Of a stretch of 39,874 nucleotides of DNA, positions 16,906 to 26,063 are shown piece after piece (positions within the stretch are counted from its first letter, which is position 1; each line of letters begins with the position of its first letter). Made by a program: the position numbers and the translations under genes. This DNA is from Lachnoclostridium sp. UBA1308. GTDB taxonomy: Bacteria > Bacillota > Clostridia > Lachnospirales > Lachnospiraceae. The stretch is from NCBI GenBank assembly GCA_002307215.1, contig DBTU01000037.1, forward strand, positions 47,381-87,254, in the 5' to 3' direction. A model generated the notes under the pieces. It saw only the letters and a program-made list of their open reading frames with translations. It was not told where the DNA came from and did no database searches.

Positions 16906-17958
16906 TTATTGTATATTGAAGAAATCTTTAATCTGCAAATCCATGCAGTTTCTCACATTTTCATTTTTAGTATAGCATTTTGACCATTCGATTGTTTTTT
17001 CAATAGCATTTTCTACATTCCAACGTGGTTTCCATTTAAATGTTGTTTTGATTTTCGAACAATCCAGCTTCAAGAAATTGGCTTCGTGAGGACCGCCATC
17101 ATATTGATTCTCCCACTGAAGTCCGTCCCCCCATATTTTACAGAACATATCTACCAAATTACCTGTTGTGATACAATCGACTTCATCCGGTCCAACATTA
17201 TAATAGCCTTCATATTTTTTGTCCTCATATTGTTTTTGAGCGATCATCAGATATGCATATAGTGGTTCTAATACATGTTGGTATGGACGTGTTGAGTACG
17301 GATTACGCACCACAATTTTATCATTGTTCATAGCAGCGCGAACACAGTCAGGTATAATACGATCATTTGCAAAATCACCACCACCGATTACATTACCTGC
17401 TCTGGCTGTGGATACACGAACTGAATCATCTGCAAAAAAAGAATTTTTATAACTATGAGTAACAAGCTCCGAGCAAGATTTACTATTCGAATAAGGATCA
17501 AATCCATCCAAAGGTTCATTTTCACGAAACCCCCACTCCCACTCATTATTATAATACACTTTATCCGTTGTAACATTCAAAACTGATTTCACACATTTAT
17601 TCAACCTGACACATTCCATCAAGTTTACGGTTCCCATAACATTGGTCTCATATGTATAAACAGGATTTTTATAACTATCTCTTACAATCGGCTGTGCAGC
17701 GAGATGGAATACTATTTCCGGCTGAACTGCCTCAAAAACTTCTTTTAATTTATCTAGGTCACGGATATCACCGATAACTGAATTTATATCTTGTCCAATG
17801 TTAGCGATTTCATAAAGGCTTGGTTTTGTAGGAGGTTCCAAAGAGTATCCGGTTACCTGCGCTCCAGCAAGGGTTAGAATTCTGCATAACCAGGAACCTT
17901 TAAAACCGCTATGTCCCGTTACCAGTATTTTTTTATTATTATAAAAATTCAAATCCAT
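16906..17958 (-). CDS. ddhB: CDP-glucose 4,6-dehydratase
   Basis: A 350-residue extended SDR enzyme (RfbG/DdhB) converting CDP-glucose to CDP-4-keto-6-deoxyglucose. It has T-G-H-S-G-F-K-G-S-W-L near residue 15, L-A-A-Q-P-I-V near 85, T-T-D-K-V-Y, and the catalytic Tyr/Lys in Y-S-N-S-K. The start at 17958 follows GGAGG by eight bases and shares one base with the upstream stop (TAATG), so translation is coupled to the cytidylyltransferase gene. The next enzyme in the pathway is encoded 34 bases downstream. Confidence 0.95.
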   Translation of the reverse strand: MDLNFYNNKKILVTGHSGFKGSWLCRILTLAGAQVTGYSLEPPTKPSLYEIANIGQDINSVIGDIRDLDKLKEVFEAVQPEIVFHLAAQPIVRDSYKNPVYTYETNVMGTVNLMECVRLNKCVKSVLNVTTDKVYYNNEWEWGFRENEPLDGFDPYSNSKSCSELVTHSYKNSFFADDSVRVSTARAGNVIGGGDFANDRIIPDCVRAAMNNDKIVVRNPYSTRPYQHVLEPLYAYLMIAQKQYEDKKYEGYYNVGPDEVDCITTGNLVDMFCKIWGDGLQWENQYDGGPHEANFLKLDCSKIKTTFKWKPRWNVENAIEKTIEWSKCYTKNENVRNCMDLQIKDFFNIQ

Positions 17959-18731
17959 TACCATTTCCTCCAAGGTGCCATACCACTAGCCCATAATTCT
18001 TCTAATTTTTGCTTGTCCCTTTGAGTATCCATACACTGCCAATAGCCTTCATGCTTATATGCCTTCAATTCCCCTAAGGATGCCACTTTTTCTAATGGCT
18101 CCTTCTCAAATATGGTACTATTTCCTTCAATATAATTAAAGATTTCAGGTTTCAACACCATAAATCCTGCATTAATCATGCTTCCATCATTATCACTCTT
18201 TTCTCTAAAAGATGTAATTGTATTATCATCCTCTATATCAAGAACACCGAATCTCTGTCCAACATTTACTGCTGTCATTGTTACCATTTTACCATGTGCT
18301 TTATGAAATTTAATTAATTTTGCAATGTCAATATCACATACCCCATCTCCATAGGTAAGTAGGAATTGCTCGTTCCCAATATATTTTTGAATTTGTTTTA
18401 TACGACCGCCTGTCATTGTGTTTAGCCCCGTATCAACTAAGGTTACTTTCCAAGGTTCAGCAAAGTTGTTATGAATTTCCATTTTGTTATGATTACTAAA
18501 GTCAAAAGTTATGTCACTTCTGTGTAGATAGTAATCTGCAAAATATTCTTTGATTGCATATGCCTTATAACCACAGCATATAACAAAATCATTAAATCCA
18601 TAATAAGAATACATTTTCATAATATGCCATAGAATAGGCATGTCCCCTATCTCAATCATAGGCTTAGGCTTTAAATGAGACTCCTCACTAATTCTTGTTC
18701 CAAATCCTCCTGCAAGTATTACAACTTTCAT
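17958..18731 (-). CDS. ddhA: Glucose-1-phosphate cytidylyltransferase
   Basis: A 257-residue nucleotidyltransferase (RfbF/DdhA) that makes CDP-glucose from CTP and glucose-1-phosphate. L-A-G-G-F-G-T-R-I-S-E-E-S followed by K-P-K-P-M-I-E-I-G is the family signature, and the length is typical. T-Y-G-D-G-V-C-D holds the metal-binding Asp. GAGAGGA lies six bases before the ATG. It opens the CDP-sugar module; the three enzymes are in pathway order A-B-C along the transcript. Confidence 0.95.
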   Translation of the reverse strand: MKVVILAGGFGTRISEESHLKPKPMIEIGDMPILWHIMKMYSYYGFNDFVICCGYKAYAIKEYFADYYLHRSDITFDFSNHNKMEIHNNFAEPWKVTLVDTGLNTMTGGRIKQIQKYIGNEQFLLTYGDGVCDIDIAKLIKFHKAHGKMVTMTAVNVGQRFGVLDIEDDNTITSFREKSDNDGSMINAGFMVLKPEIFNYIEGNSTIFEKEPLEKVASLGELKAYKHEGYWQCMDTQRDKQKLEELWASGMAPWRKW

Positions 18732-18787
18732 TTGTATTCCTCTCTTTCGAAAATATATACTTTATTTTAAATTTTATAACCTTTTAA

Positions 18788-20989
18788 CTAATTTATTATG
18801 TCAAACAAATTATATTTAGTAATTCTCAAATACATCTCTCGTGGATCTAAAGGTGCATTTACTCGTTGTGCATCTGTTTTGAATTTTATCACATTTGCTC
18901 CAATTTTAAGATTTACGACCTGATCAAAGGTTATTCCTTTAATATTAACATCATAATCATATAATACATCATTTATATAAATTTTTAAATCAGAAATATC
19001 TTCATAATCTGAAGCAATATCAAATTTTATTCTTTGCTGAAGGTCTTCACTCTGATAATTATATATTATCAGCTCCGCATCGTTTGATAACCATAGCCAT
19101 CGGTTATTCCCTTCACCTTCAAGACCGGTAAAACCCTTCCCTAATTTACTGTAAAAAGGAGTATCGTTTGCATTTACACCATTTTCATCTACACCAAAAC
19201 GAATGGAACTAATATCTATTTTTCCATCATAGTCTAATTCGTATAACTTACTGTTTTTATCTTTGGATAACAGCTGCAAATCACTTACCGACAATACTTT
19301 AACATTATAGTTATCATCACCTATAGTATCTGTTGCCTTAAAGCAGATAGTAGGTACATCTTTTAAATTTCCCTGTAGATATATTTTCGGATTTAGAATT
19401 GAGACAATCTTCGCGGTGGTATTATCATCATTAATTTCAATTTCGGCTTTTTCTCCAACAATAAAGTATCCCGATTTTTCGTCTCCAGTATCATTAATTA
19501 TATATTTTTTGCCATCATCTTGTATATTATAAATTCTGTCTTTCTTATCTTTCAAAGACTCCATGATATAAATAGTTATTGCCATTTCATGTAATTGCTT
19601 CTTTGCCTGAGCAGAGTAGAAATAGTCACCATCGGCTGTATCAAAAGTAAACGGTGCTAAACTCACAATCAGGTCTTTAGAGGTAACATCTGACAGAATT
19701 CCGGATTTCACTGCATTCACCGCATTTTCTCTGGGCCATCGATAAAAGGCGTTTGCTTCTTTTACAGAAGTTCTAGCCACTTGCTGATTTAATAATATTA
19801 GTATAACCAATATCCCCATTACGCAGCTTGAGAAAACTTTACTACTTCTCTTCGTAGCTTTTTTAAGTATCATTGTGTACAAAATGATACTCAAGAATAC
19901 AATCCCAATGCTTTGCATATAGGAGGGTAAATGTCCAACACCCCATTGCAGATCTTTTTGATACTTTTGGCTAAGTGATATCAAAATAGCCGGCATAACA
20001 AATAAGATTAAGGACAGAATTATCAACATTAGGTTATTATTAGAAACTTTCTCATTTATTGATCTTTTATTAATTAAAATTATAATTAATATAAATAAAA
20101 TCAAGACTATGATGTCCAAAACACGTATTCCTGTAATAAAATCAACAAAAGCATTTGTACCACTATGTCTTAATCCAATAAAATAACTTGATAACGGTAA
20201 TGCACTTGAGCATTGTTTCAAAAATGTAAGAAACATTAATTTAATATCAAAATTTATAGTTACCCCATCGTATTGTTTCTGGAGTGTAGTTGATTTTAAG
20301 TAAAAAGTTAAGATAACCATGCTTAAAATAACTATGATATGCGGTATACAGAATTTTATTGTTCTTTTAGCATCTTTTGTTTTTATATATCCTACTAACA
20401 AAAGAATAAAAATAAAGGGGTAGGCAACTTCATAGGTACCACATGCCAGAAACTGAAAAATTGCACTTACGATAATTAATATTCGACTATTTTTATCAAT
20501 ACCTTTAATTAATGTGAGGATTGATAAAAATGCCCACATCAAAGTCATCTGCATTAGCATATGAAATGAAAATATTGCATTATTAACCTTACATGTATAT
20601 TGCAATAATATGGGAAATACAAGCATAAACAAATACTGTAACCTTTTAGAGCCTGTAGTCTCCTTAATAATCTTACCAAACAGCAGACTATTTAAGTAAA
20701 TGCTGAGTACAATTAGTAATTTATATGCAAAGCGCGTTATGACAGAAAACAGGGGATACACATAAAAAGCAAATGGAAAAATCCGTCCACCTAAAATCCA
20801 TAGTTTTGCATAGCTAAAAGTAATTCCCATAACTGAACTATTATAATAAGCTACTCCATTTACATTGCAGTTAATCGAATCATCCCCATAAAACCCACTT
20901 TGAAGTACCATATAAAAATACAAAAAATCAAATACTAAAATCAAAATCATGATAGTATATTTATTAAAATATATAAATATTTTTTTCAT
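18788..20989 (-). CDS. Large GT-C-like membrane protein with C-terminal domain shared with its neighbour
   Basis: A 733-residue protein with about ten membrane segments in residues ~10-405. An acidic pair sits in the first outer loop (G-D-D-S-I-N, Asp36/37), typical of GT-C transferases such as the GtrC/Wzy-like group. A long extracytoplasmic part follows. Residues ~616-733 form a domain closely matching the end of the next protein upstream: E-G-E-G-x3-W-x-W-L-S-N-D-A, then L-K-I-Y-I-N, F-K-T-D-A and D-P-R-E-M-Y-L-R-I-T. It is probably a beta-rich carbohydrate-binding or scaffold module. AAGGG precedes the ATG. The likely role is transfer of a lipid-linked sugar to the glycan outside the membrane; the exact sugar is unknown. 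Confidence 0.7.
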   Translation of the reverse strand: MKKIFIYFNKYTIMILILVFDFLYFYMVLQSGFYGDDSINCNVNGVAYYNSSVMGITFSYAKLWILGGRIFPFAFYVYPLFSVITRFAYKLLIVLSIYLNSLLFGKIIKETTGSKRLQYLFMLVFPILLQYTCKVNNAIFSFHMLMQMTLMWAFLSILTLIKGIDKNSRILIIVSAIFQFLACGTYEVAYPFIFILLLVGYIKTKDAKRTIKFCIPHIIVILSMVILTFYLKSTTLQKQYDGVTINFDIKLMFLTFLKQCSSALPLSSYFIGLRHSGTNAFVDFITGIRVLDIIVLILFILIIILINKRSINEKVSNNNLMLIILSLILFVMPAILISLSQKYQKDLQWGVGHLPSYMQSIGIVFLSIILYTMILKKATKRSSKVFSSCVMGILVILILLNQQVARTSVKEANAFYRWPRENAVNAVKSGILSDVTSKDLIVSLAPFTFDTADGDYFYSAQAKKQLHEMAITIYIMESLKDKKDRIYNIQDDGKKYIINDTGDEKSGYFIVGEKAEIEINDDNTTAKIVSILNPKIYLQGNLKDVPTICFKATDTIGDDNYNVKVLSVSDLQLLSKDKNSKLYELDYDGKIDISSIRFGVDENGVNANDTPFYSKLGKGFTGLEGEGNNRWLWLSNDAELIIYNYQSEDLQQRIKFDIASDYEDISDLKIYINDVLYDYDVNIKGITFDQVVNLKIGANVIKFKTDAQRVNAPLDPREMYLRITKYNLFDIIN

Positions 20990-21029
20990 TCACTTACCCT
21001 TCCAAATATATTTATCTATTATGCTAATA

Positions 21030-23225
21030 TTATTTAAGTATGGTTTCGTTTTTAAAGAAATCAAATTCAGTTATTCTTAAATAAAGTTCTCTGGGATCCC
21101 CGGGCGCAACAAGTTGTACAGCGTTGGTTTTAAATTGTATTGTATTCTTACCAGGCTTGAATTTTGCATCCATATCAATTAATATACCATCTACATTTAA
21201 AGTATACTTTGTTCCTTTTCCATTAATATATAGTTTCAGATCTGACATTTCACCACTAGTAGAAGCAATTCTAAATTTCAGATGATACTGTTTATCTTTG
21301 TCCGAGAAGTTATTAACCACAAGCTTCGCATCGTTTGATAACCACATCCATTGACTATCGCCTTCCCCTTCTACAGCAGTAAATCCTTCACCCAATGTAA
21401 AGTTTAATCGATATAAGATATCATCCTTTAGCGTAGATAACTCTGGTTCGGAATACTCTGATAAGTATTCTTTGTTATAAGATGTTAAATCATAAAATAC
21501 CAGCAGATTATCATCACTTATCATCGGTTCGATATTTAAAACTTTATTAATTGAAGTTGTCAAATTTGTATATTCCTCATCTGTATAAGCACTTTTATCT
21601 ATATAAATTCCTTCAAACCCAGCAACAGACAGGGTTTTGATCATAGCTTCCACGTCTAAGTTTGTCACCTGATAATTGAATGAATCGGATCTTCTTCCCT
21701 TCATCCCTCCATAACTCCATTTTAATCCGGATGAATGAATATATCCGACTGCCAGCTGATAATCGGGCATTTTGTTCACTCCACCACCTTCCGGATACTG
21801 ATGATATGGTAATTGGAATATCATCGCATTCTTTGATACACTTGCCTCAATTTTTTTTACAAATACATCATCACTGATATATTTTACTTTATTTGCTTCA
21901 TAATTTGGAACACCTCCGGGGAATGCTTCATAAATACTTCCGCAGCAAAAAGCGATTGAAATAGCAATGAATAGAATTTTAATTATTTTCTTCTTTGAAA
22001 TCTTCTCATACAAATATTCAACGATCAAACATACGGTTAATATAGCGAAAAATGACATGAATATAGAAATTCGGTTATAGCCTCTTATCATAGAAGAGAT
22101 GAACAAAGCAAAAACACATCCAAATCCTCCGATCGTCCCTAATAACATAGCTGCAACATTTAAGTTTGCTAAAAATTTTAGCTTTTTTCCTAAATCGGTT
22201 TCAATCTTATTAATAAAGGCAAAAAACATCAGAATGATAAATCCAATGATACCTACAGCTCCCAAATAAGATGAACGGTTTTCATTTATTAACTGGGCAC
22301 TGCTATTATATACCGTTAATATTCTATTTAAGATACCGATTCCATGCGTAGTCATTGGTAGAAATAATTGTATTATTTTTAAGCCATATACTTCTGCTGC
22401 AGCATAAGATCTTAATTCAATTTTACCTTCATTCATAATATTTATATAATATGGTATTAAATTAATAGCCATCAATATTCCAATGAATATTACCGCACTA
22501 ACGCTTTGTATGAAGTATTTAAGCTTTCTCTTATCAAATCCTTTCATCATTCCTGTAACGCATAGAAAGAAGCAGGTGAAGAACGGATAATATGCAATAC
22601 CGTTATTAGCTATTAAGATGCAAAATATTATAGCATAATAATTTCTCTTGTATTTGAAGAAATCTTTATTAAAAGCAAATAATTTATCATCACTATATAC
22701 CCAGAATAAAAGTAAAACGGAAATAGGAATAAATTCATATGTGCTTAATGCAAAATGACCCATTCCTCTAAAAAATATATAAGGGGTGAACGTAAATACT
22801 AAGGAACCTGATACGGCGATCCAATCTCGCATTTTAAAGGCTTTTAATACAAAATAACAGATCAATGCAATTAATGGGAATATTGTTATAAACTGAAGAT
22901 TTACACTTAAAACTACATTATGAGTAATTAATACAAGTATTTTTAGTATAAATGTATCTACATTATCCAATAACAGAGAGGGGTAATCATAATTATTTGC
23001 TCCGTAAGGAGCTCCTAAAAAATCATTATGAAATACCCATCCTGATTCCAGTACATTTTTTGCATTAACAAAAAGGAAAAAATCATCTCCTCCAGTATAT
23101 GAAATCGGATAATTCAAATCCATAGTATAAAAAAGATAAAAATAATTTATTAATACTATCGGTATGACTATTAATATAAAACAGCAAAATAATTGTTTGC
23201 GATATTTTAAAAGTATTTGATTCAT
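21030..23225 (-). CDS. Large GT-C-like membrane protein, paralogous C-terminal domain
   Basis: A 731-residue protein with N-terminal membrane spans to about residue 430. The first outer loop has Y-T-G-G-D-D-F-F (Asp47/48) and L-G-A-P-Y-G-x2-N-Y-D-Y-P, a pattern common in bacterial GT-C proteins of unknown sugar specificity. An extracytoplasmic region follows. Residues ~611-731 are the shared domain also found in the downstream 733-residue protein. The membrane parts of the two are much less alike than their tails. The ATG at 23225 follows AGGAGG by four bases; a start nine codons upstream has no such site. It lies upstream of the CDP-sugar genes, consistent with attaching that sugar. Confidence 0.7.
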   Translation of the reverse strand: MNQILLKYRKQLFCCFILIVIPIVLINYFYLFYTMDLNYPISYTGGDDFFLFVNAKNVLESGWVFHNDFLGAPYGANNYDYPSLLLDNVDTFILKILVLITHNVVLSVNLQFITIFPLIALICYFVLKAFKMRDWIAVSGSLVFTFTPYIFFRGMGHFALSTYEFIPISVLLLFWVYSDDKLFAFNKDFFKYKRNYYAIIFCILIANNGIAYYPFFTCFFLCVTGMMKGFDKRKLKYFIQSVSAVIFIGILMAINLIPYYINIMNEGKIELRSYAAAEVYGLKIIQLFLPMTTHGIGILNRILTVYNSSAQLINENRSSYLGAVGIIGFIILMFFAFINKIETDLGKKLKFLANLNVAAMLLGTIGGFGCVFALFISSMIRGYNRISIFMSFFAILTVCLIVEYLYEKISKKKIIKILFIAISIAFCCGSIYEAFPGGVPNYEANKVKYISDDVFVKKIEASVSKNAMIFQLPYHQYPEGGGVNKMPDYQLAVGYIHSSGLKWSYGGMKGRRSDSFNYQVTNLDVEAMIKTLSVAGFEGIYIDKSAYTDEEYTNLTTSINKVLNIEPMISDDNLLVFYDLTSYNKEYLSEYSEPELSTLKDDILYRLNFTLGEGFTAVEGEGDSQWMWLSNDAKLVVNNFSDKDKQYHLKFRIASTSGEMSDLKLYINGKGTKYTLNVDGILIDMDAKFKPGKNTIQFKTNAVQLVAPGDPRELYLRITEFDFFKNETILK

Positions 23226-23282
23226 AATTCCTCCTAGTATAATTAGTGACATTAATATATAAAACCTAATAATATCCTTTTA

Positions 23283-24464
23283 TCAATTATCTGTAACGAT
23301 CCGTTTTTCATCGTATAGACTATTCAGTGCATCAATCATCAATTGAGTCGATTGATCCCACGTAAAGGGTTCGTAATCGGAAATCCTTCTTTTTCTTTGA
23401 TAATATATCTGCTCATTTTCATAATTCTCAAGTATCAAATCAGCCAGCGCTTTCGGATTATCCGGATCAAAATACTGACAGAAATCTCCTCCGACCTCTT
23501 TTAGCACATCAATATCAGAAGCCACTACCGGTGTTCCCCGTTCAAATGCTTCGATGATAGGTAATCCAAAGCCCTCATTATACGTAGGAAATGCTACCAA
23601 AAATGCGTTTCTGTATAAATAATCAATCGTTGCATCATTGGCTCCGTTAATATGAAAAATTGATTTGTTAAATTTACTGTGAGCTTGTAATCTTTTTTCA
23701 AACTCATTAACATTCCAACCAATTCTGCCTGCAATAATAATATTGATCTCTTTATCAATCAGATAATTATCATATGCATCTAATAACAGCTTATGGTTTT
23801 TTCTGGGTTCTATTGTTCCAACCATTAGAATATACTTCTTTTTCTTAGCGATGAAAGCAACCTCTTCATCAATTTGTTCTATCTGCTCGTCTGTCTTTTT
23901 AAAATCTGATCCCAATGGAACAACTACTCCATTAATTCTATTTATTTTTAACCGGTCCGTTAAATCATTAATAGCAGTTAATGTACTTTGCGTTGACACC
24001 ATAATAATGTCTGCATATTTTAAATTTGAAGACAGATAATTAATAAACCCAAAGACTGTACTCTGATGGCAATATTGAGGCTGAGTGATAGGAATTATAT
24101 CATATATTTGAACTGCAATTCTTACCCCATTTTCTTTTAGTTTTGGTAACAGATAACTTCTTTTCAGTATAGACATCCAAACACTATCAATATCAAAAAA
24201 TACTGCACCCGATGGAATATCATCAATCAAACATAATTCTGAAGTTAATGCATCAATGGCTGTATCAATATCATCTCGAAAAAATAATGTAAACTTTTCA
24301 TTATTAACGATTTGAAATACTTCATTTTTATCATCATAATTCAATAAGATAATTACAAAATCCTTCTCTAACAACATTCGAATAATTACTTCTCTTACAA
24401 CACGTTGTATTCCTGTAATAAAGCTAACGCTCATTAAGCTTGATATATCAATATATACTTTCAT
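23283..24464 (-). CDS. Glycosyltransferase family 4
   Basis: A 393-residue GT-B enzyme. The N-terminal domain begins with D-I-S-S-L, then G-I-Q-R-V-V-R-E. The donor-binding domain shows G-T-I-E-P-R-K-N-H at ~217 and the E-x7-E motif in N-E-G-F-G-L-P-I-I-E-A-F. These features match family 4 mannosyl- and rhamnosyl-transferases using GDP- or UDP-sugars. No membrane segment is present, so it acts at the inner membrane face on a lipid-linked acceptor. A GGGGGG run lies three bases before the ATG, closer than usual. GDP-D-rhamnose is a reasonable donor given manC-gmd-rmd nearby, but the specificity is inferred. Confidence 0.88.
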   Translation of the reverse strand: MKVYIDISSLMSVSFITGIQRVVREVIIRMLLEKDFVIILLNYDDKNEVFQIVNNEKFTLFFRDDIDTAIDALTSELCLIDDIPSGAVFFDIDSVWMSILKRSYLLPKLKENGVRIAVQIYDIIPITQPQYCHQSTVFGFINYLSSNLKYADIIMVSTQSTLTAINDLTDRLKINRINGVVVPLGSDFKKTDEQIEQIDEEVAFIAKKKKYILMVGTIEPRKNHKLLLDAYDNYLIDKEINIIIAGRIGWNVNEFEKRLQAHSKFNKSIFHINGANDATIDYLYRNAFLVAFPTYNEGFGLPIIEAFERGTPVVASDIDVLKEVGGDFCQYFDPDNPKALADLILENYENEQIYYQRKRRISDYEPFTWDQSTQLMIDALNSLYDEKRIVTDN

Positions 24465-24482
24465 ACACCCCCCTAATATGAA

Positions 24483-24989
24483 CTATATCATATCATATCC
24501 CATTATTTTTTTAATTAATAATCTGAATTTAACTGGTAAACGTTGATAGAATTTATATATCCACATTTTTTGGTAGTTATCAAGATTTTTATAACTGCTT
24601 TCCTGCCCTGATATTGTCATATCATCTTTACATGAATTTGTATAATTATTGTATACTTTTATACTGTTTAGACTGAATTCGTGTGATCTTAAAATCGTCC
24701 TTAAAACCTGTTTTTGAAATATCGTCTTCGGAAGCTTGCCTGCTTTTTCCCATCTATGATAAGCAAGACTTTCCGGAAACCTTTGTAATAATAAGACATA
24801 GGCCATAAAAAGAAACTGTGAATTATCCAAATCCATCAGATTTAAAAGGTCTACATTATGTGGGTCACCTACGGCATACAGCATAATTTCCTCTCGTCTA
24901 AATTGAAAAAAATGCTTACTTGCTGTCATATTTTGATTTGCTACATCAAATACCCCACCGTAAATGGAATAATCTTCCATGTCATCCAT
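24483..24989 (-). CDS. Small DUF4214-like protein
   Basis: A 168-residue soluble protein. The central part, L-D-N-S-Q-F-L-F-M-A-Y-V-L-L-L-Q-R-F-P-E followed by W-E-K-A-G and L-R-S-H-E-F, resembles the DUF4214 helical module (F-x-Y-x-x-L-L-G-R-x-P-D), which is often attached to glycosyltransferases and methyltransferases in surface-glycan loci. It lies between a methyltransferase and a GT4 enzyme and may act with one of them. The ATG at 24989 follows AGGAGG by five bases and is preferred to an ATG seven codons upstream. No catalytic motif is seen. Confidence 0.6.
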   Translation of the reverse strand: MDDMEDYSIYGGVFDVANQNMTASKHFFQFRREEIMLYAVGDPHNVDLLNLMDLDNSQFLFMAYVLLLQRFPESLAYHRWEKAGKLPKTIFQKQVLRTILRSHEFSLNSIKVYNNYTNSCKDDMTISGQESSYKNLDNYQKMWIYKFYQRLPVKFRLLIKKIMGYDMI

Positions 24990-25019
24990 ATGCTCCTCCT
25001 CTCTTATCATCCGATTATA

Positions 25020-26063
25020 TTACTTTTTAGCAATTAGTGTGTAATCATAATAACCAAATACCCTATTATTAATATAATCTATACTTTTGTTGATCTCCTC
25101 TAGGTTATTTATATTATTACTTTCAATATAGGGAATCTGAAAATCACATTTTGAAAATTCGCTATGATATTTCTCTACACTCTCATACTGACAAGAATTA
25201 AATAAATATTCCAGGAACAAATAATGGACAGGCTTGATATGAGAAAAGTCCAGATAAAAATTCCAATAAGTACTTAAATTCTGAGGATTAGGCGTCTCTA
25301 ATATAAAGTAGCTTCCTTTTATTAATTTTTTATAGGCAGTTCTGATTAATGAAACTGCATATTCCTGTGATAAATGTTCAATAACCTGTGACATAAATAT
25401 ACCATTCAGTGATTCATCTTCCAGATTAGTAAGGTACGTCAGGGCATCACTATATTCAACCTGAAGATTGCGTTGTCTGCAAAAATCAACAAATGGATGA
25501 TAATAATCAATCCCCTTAACTGTTATCCCATTTTCTTGAAGGAGTTCCATGAATTCGCCTCTGCCACAGCCTATATCAAGTACAAATCCCTCCTGTAAAG
25601 TTTGATAATATTTAATGTAATATTGCTGATATTCTTTAATAACTTCTCTACTGCCCCTAAAATGATTTTCATAATCAAAATAATCAATGTGACAATTCTC
25701 TAGGGGTTTTAAGTCAGTTCCATTATCAGGATTCTTCTTGAGAAAATCAATATATCCTTTAAAATTAAGAATTTCATTTTTCAACTCAATATTATCTTTG
25801 TTTAAACTGGTAATAAGCGGTAACACGTTTTGGATGATATGCAACAATTCGCTATTATTTAATGTTTGTTTGCTCAAAACCGGATCAATATACCATCCGA
25901 TCATCTTTCGAATAATCCTTTTAAATGCTTTTTTAACAAACGAATCATTTCCTACATCTTCAGGTGAAATGATATAATTCTTATCAATTATTGCCGCACT
26001 TTCGTTAATGGCTTGAAGTAAACGCTTAATATCTTTGTTAGAATTATTCTCAATATTATTCAA
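25020..26063 (-). CDS. SAM-dependent methyltransferase, class I
   Basis: About 347 residues. A polar, probably helical N-terminal third (~1-130) is followed by a Rossmann methyltransferase domain. Motif I is V-L-D-I-G-C-G-R-G-E-F, the acidic G-I-D-Y ends strand 2, and M-S-Q-V-I-E-H-L is typical of the Methyltransf_11/23 group. It probably methylates a sugar of the exported glycan. Both candidate starts are TTG. The one at 26063 has AAGGAG seven bases before it and forms a 4-base TTGA overlap with the stop of the Wzt gene, so it is chosen over 26090. Coupling to wzt suggests that methylation and export are linked, as in O-antigens with methylated chain ends recognised by Wzt; this is an inference. 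Confidence 0.85.
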   Translation of the reverse strand: MNNIENNSNKDIKRLLQAINESAAIIDKNYIISPEDVGNDSFVKKAFKRIIRKMIGWYIDPVLSKQTLNNSELLHIIQNVLPLITSLNKDNIELKNEILNFKGYIDFLKKNPDNGTDLKPLENCHIDYFDYENHFRGSREVIKEYQQYYIKYYQTLQEGFVLDIGCGRGEFMELLQENGITVKGIDYYHPFVDFCRQRNLQVEYSDALTYLTNLEDESLNGIFMSQVIEHLSQEYAVSLIRTAYKKLIKGSYFILETPNPQNLSTYWNFYLDFSHIKPVHYLFLEYLFNSCQYESVEKYHSEFSKCDFQIPYIESNNINNLEEINKSIDYINNRVFGYYDYTLIAKK

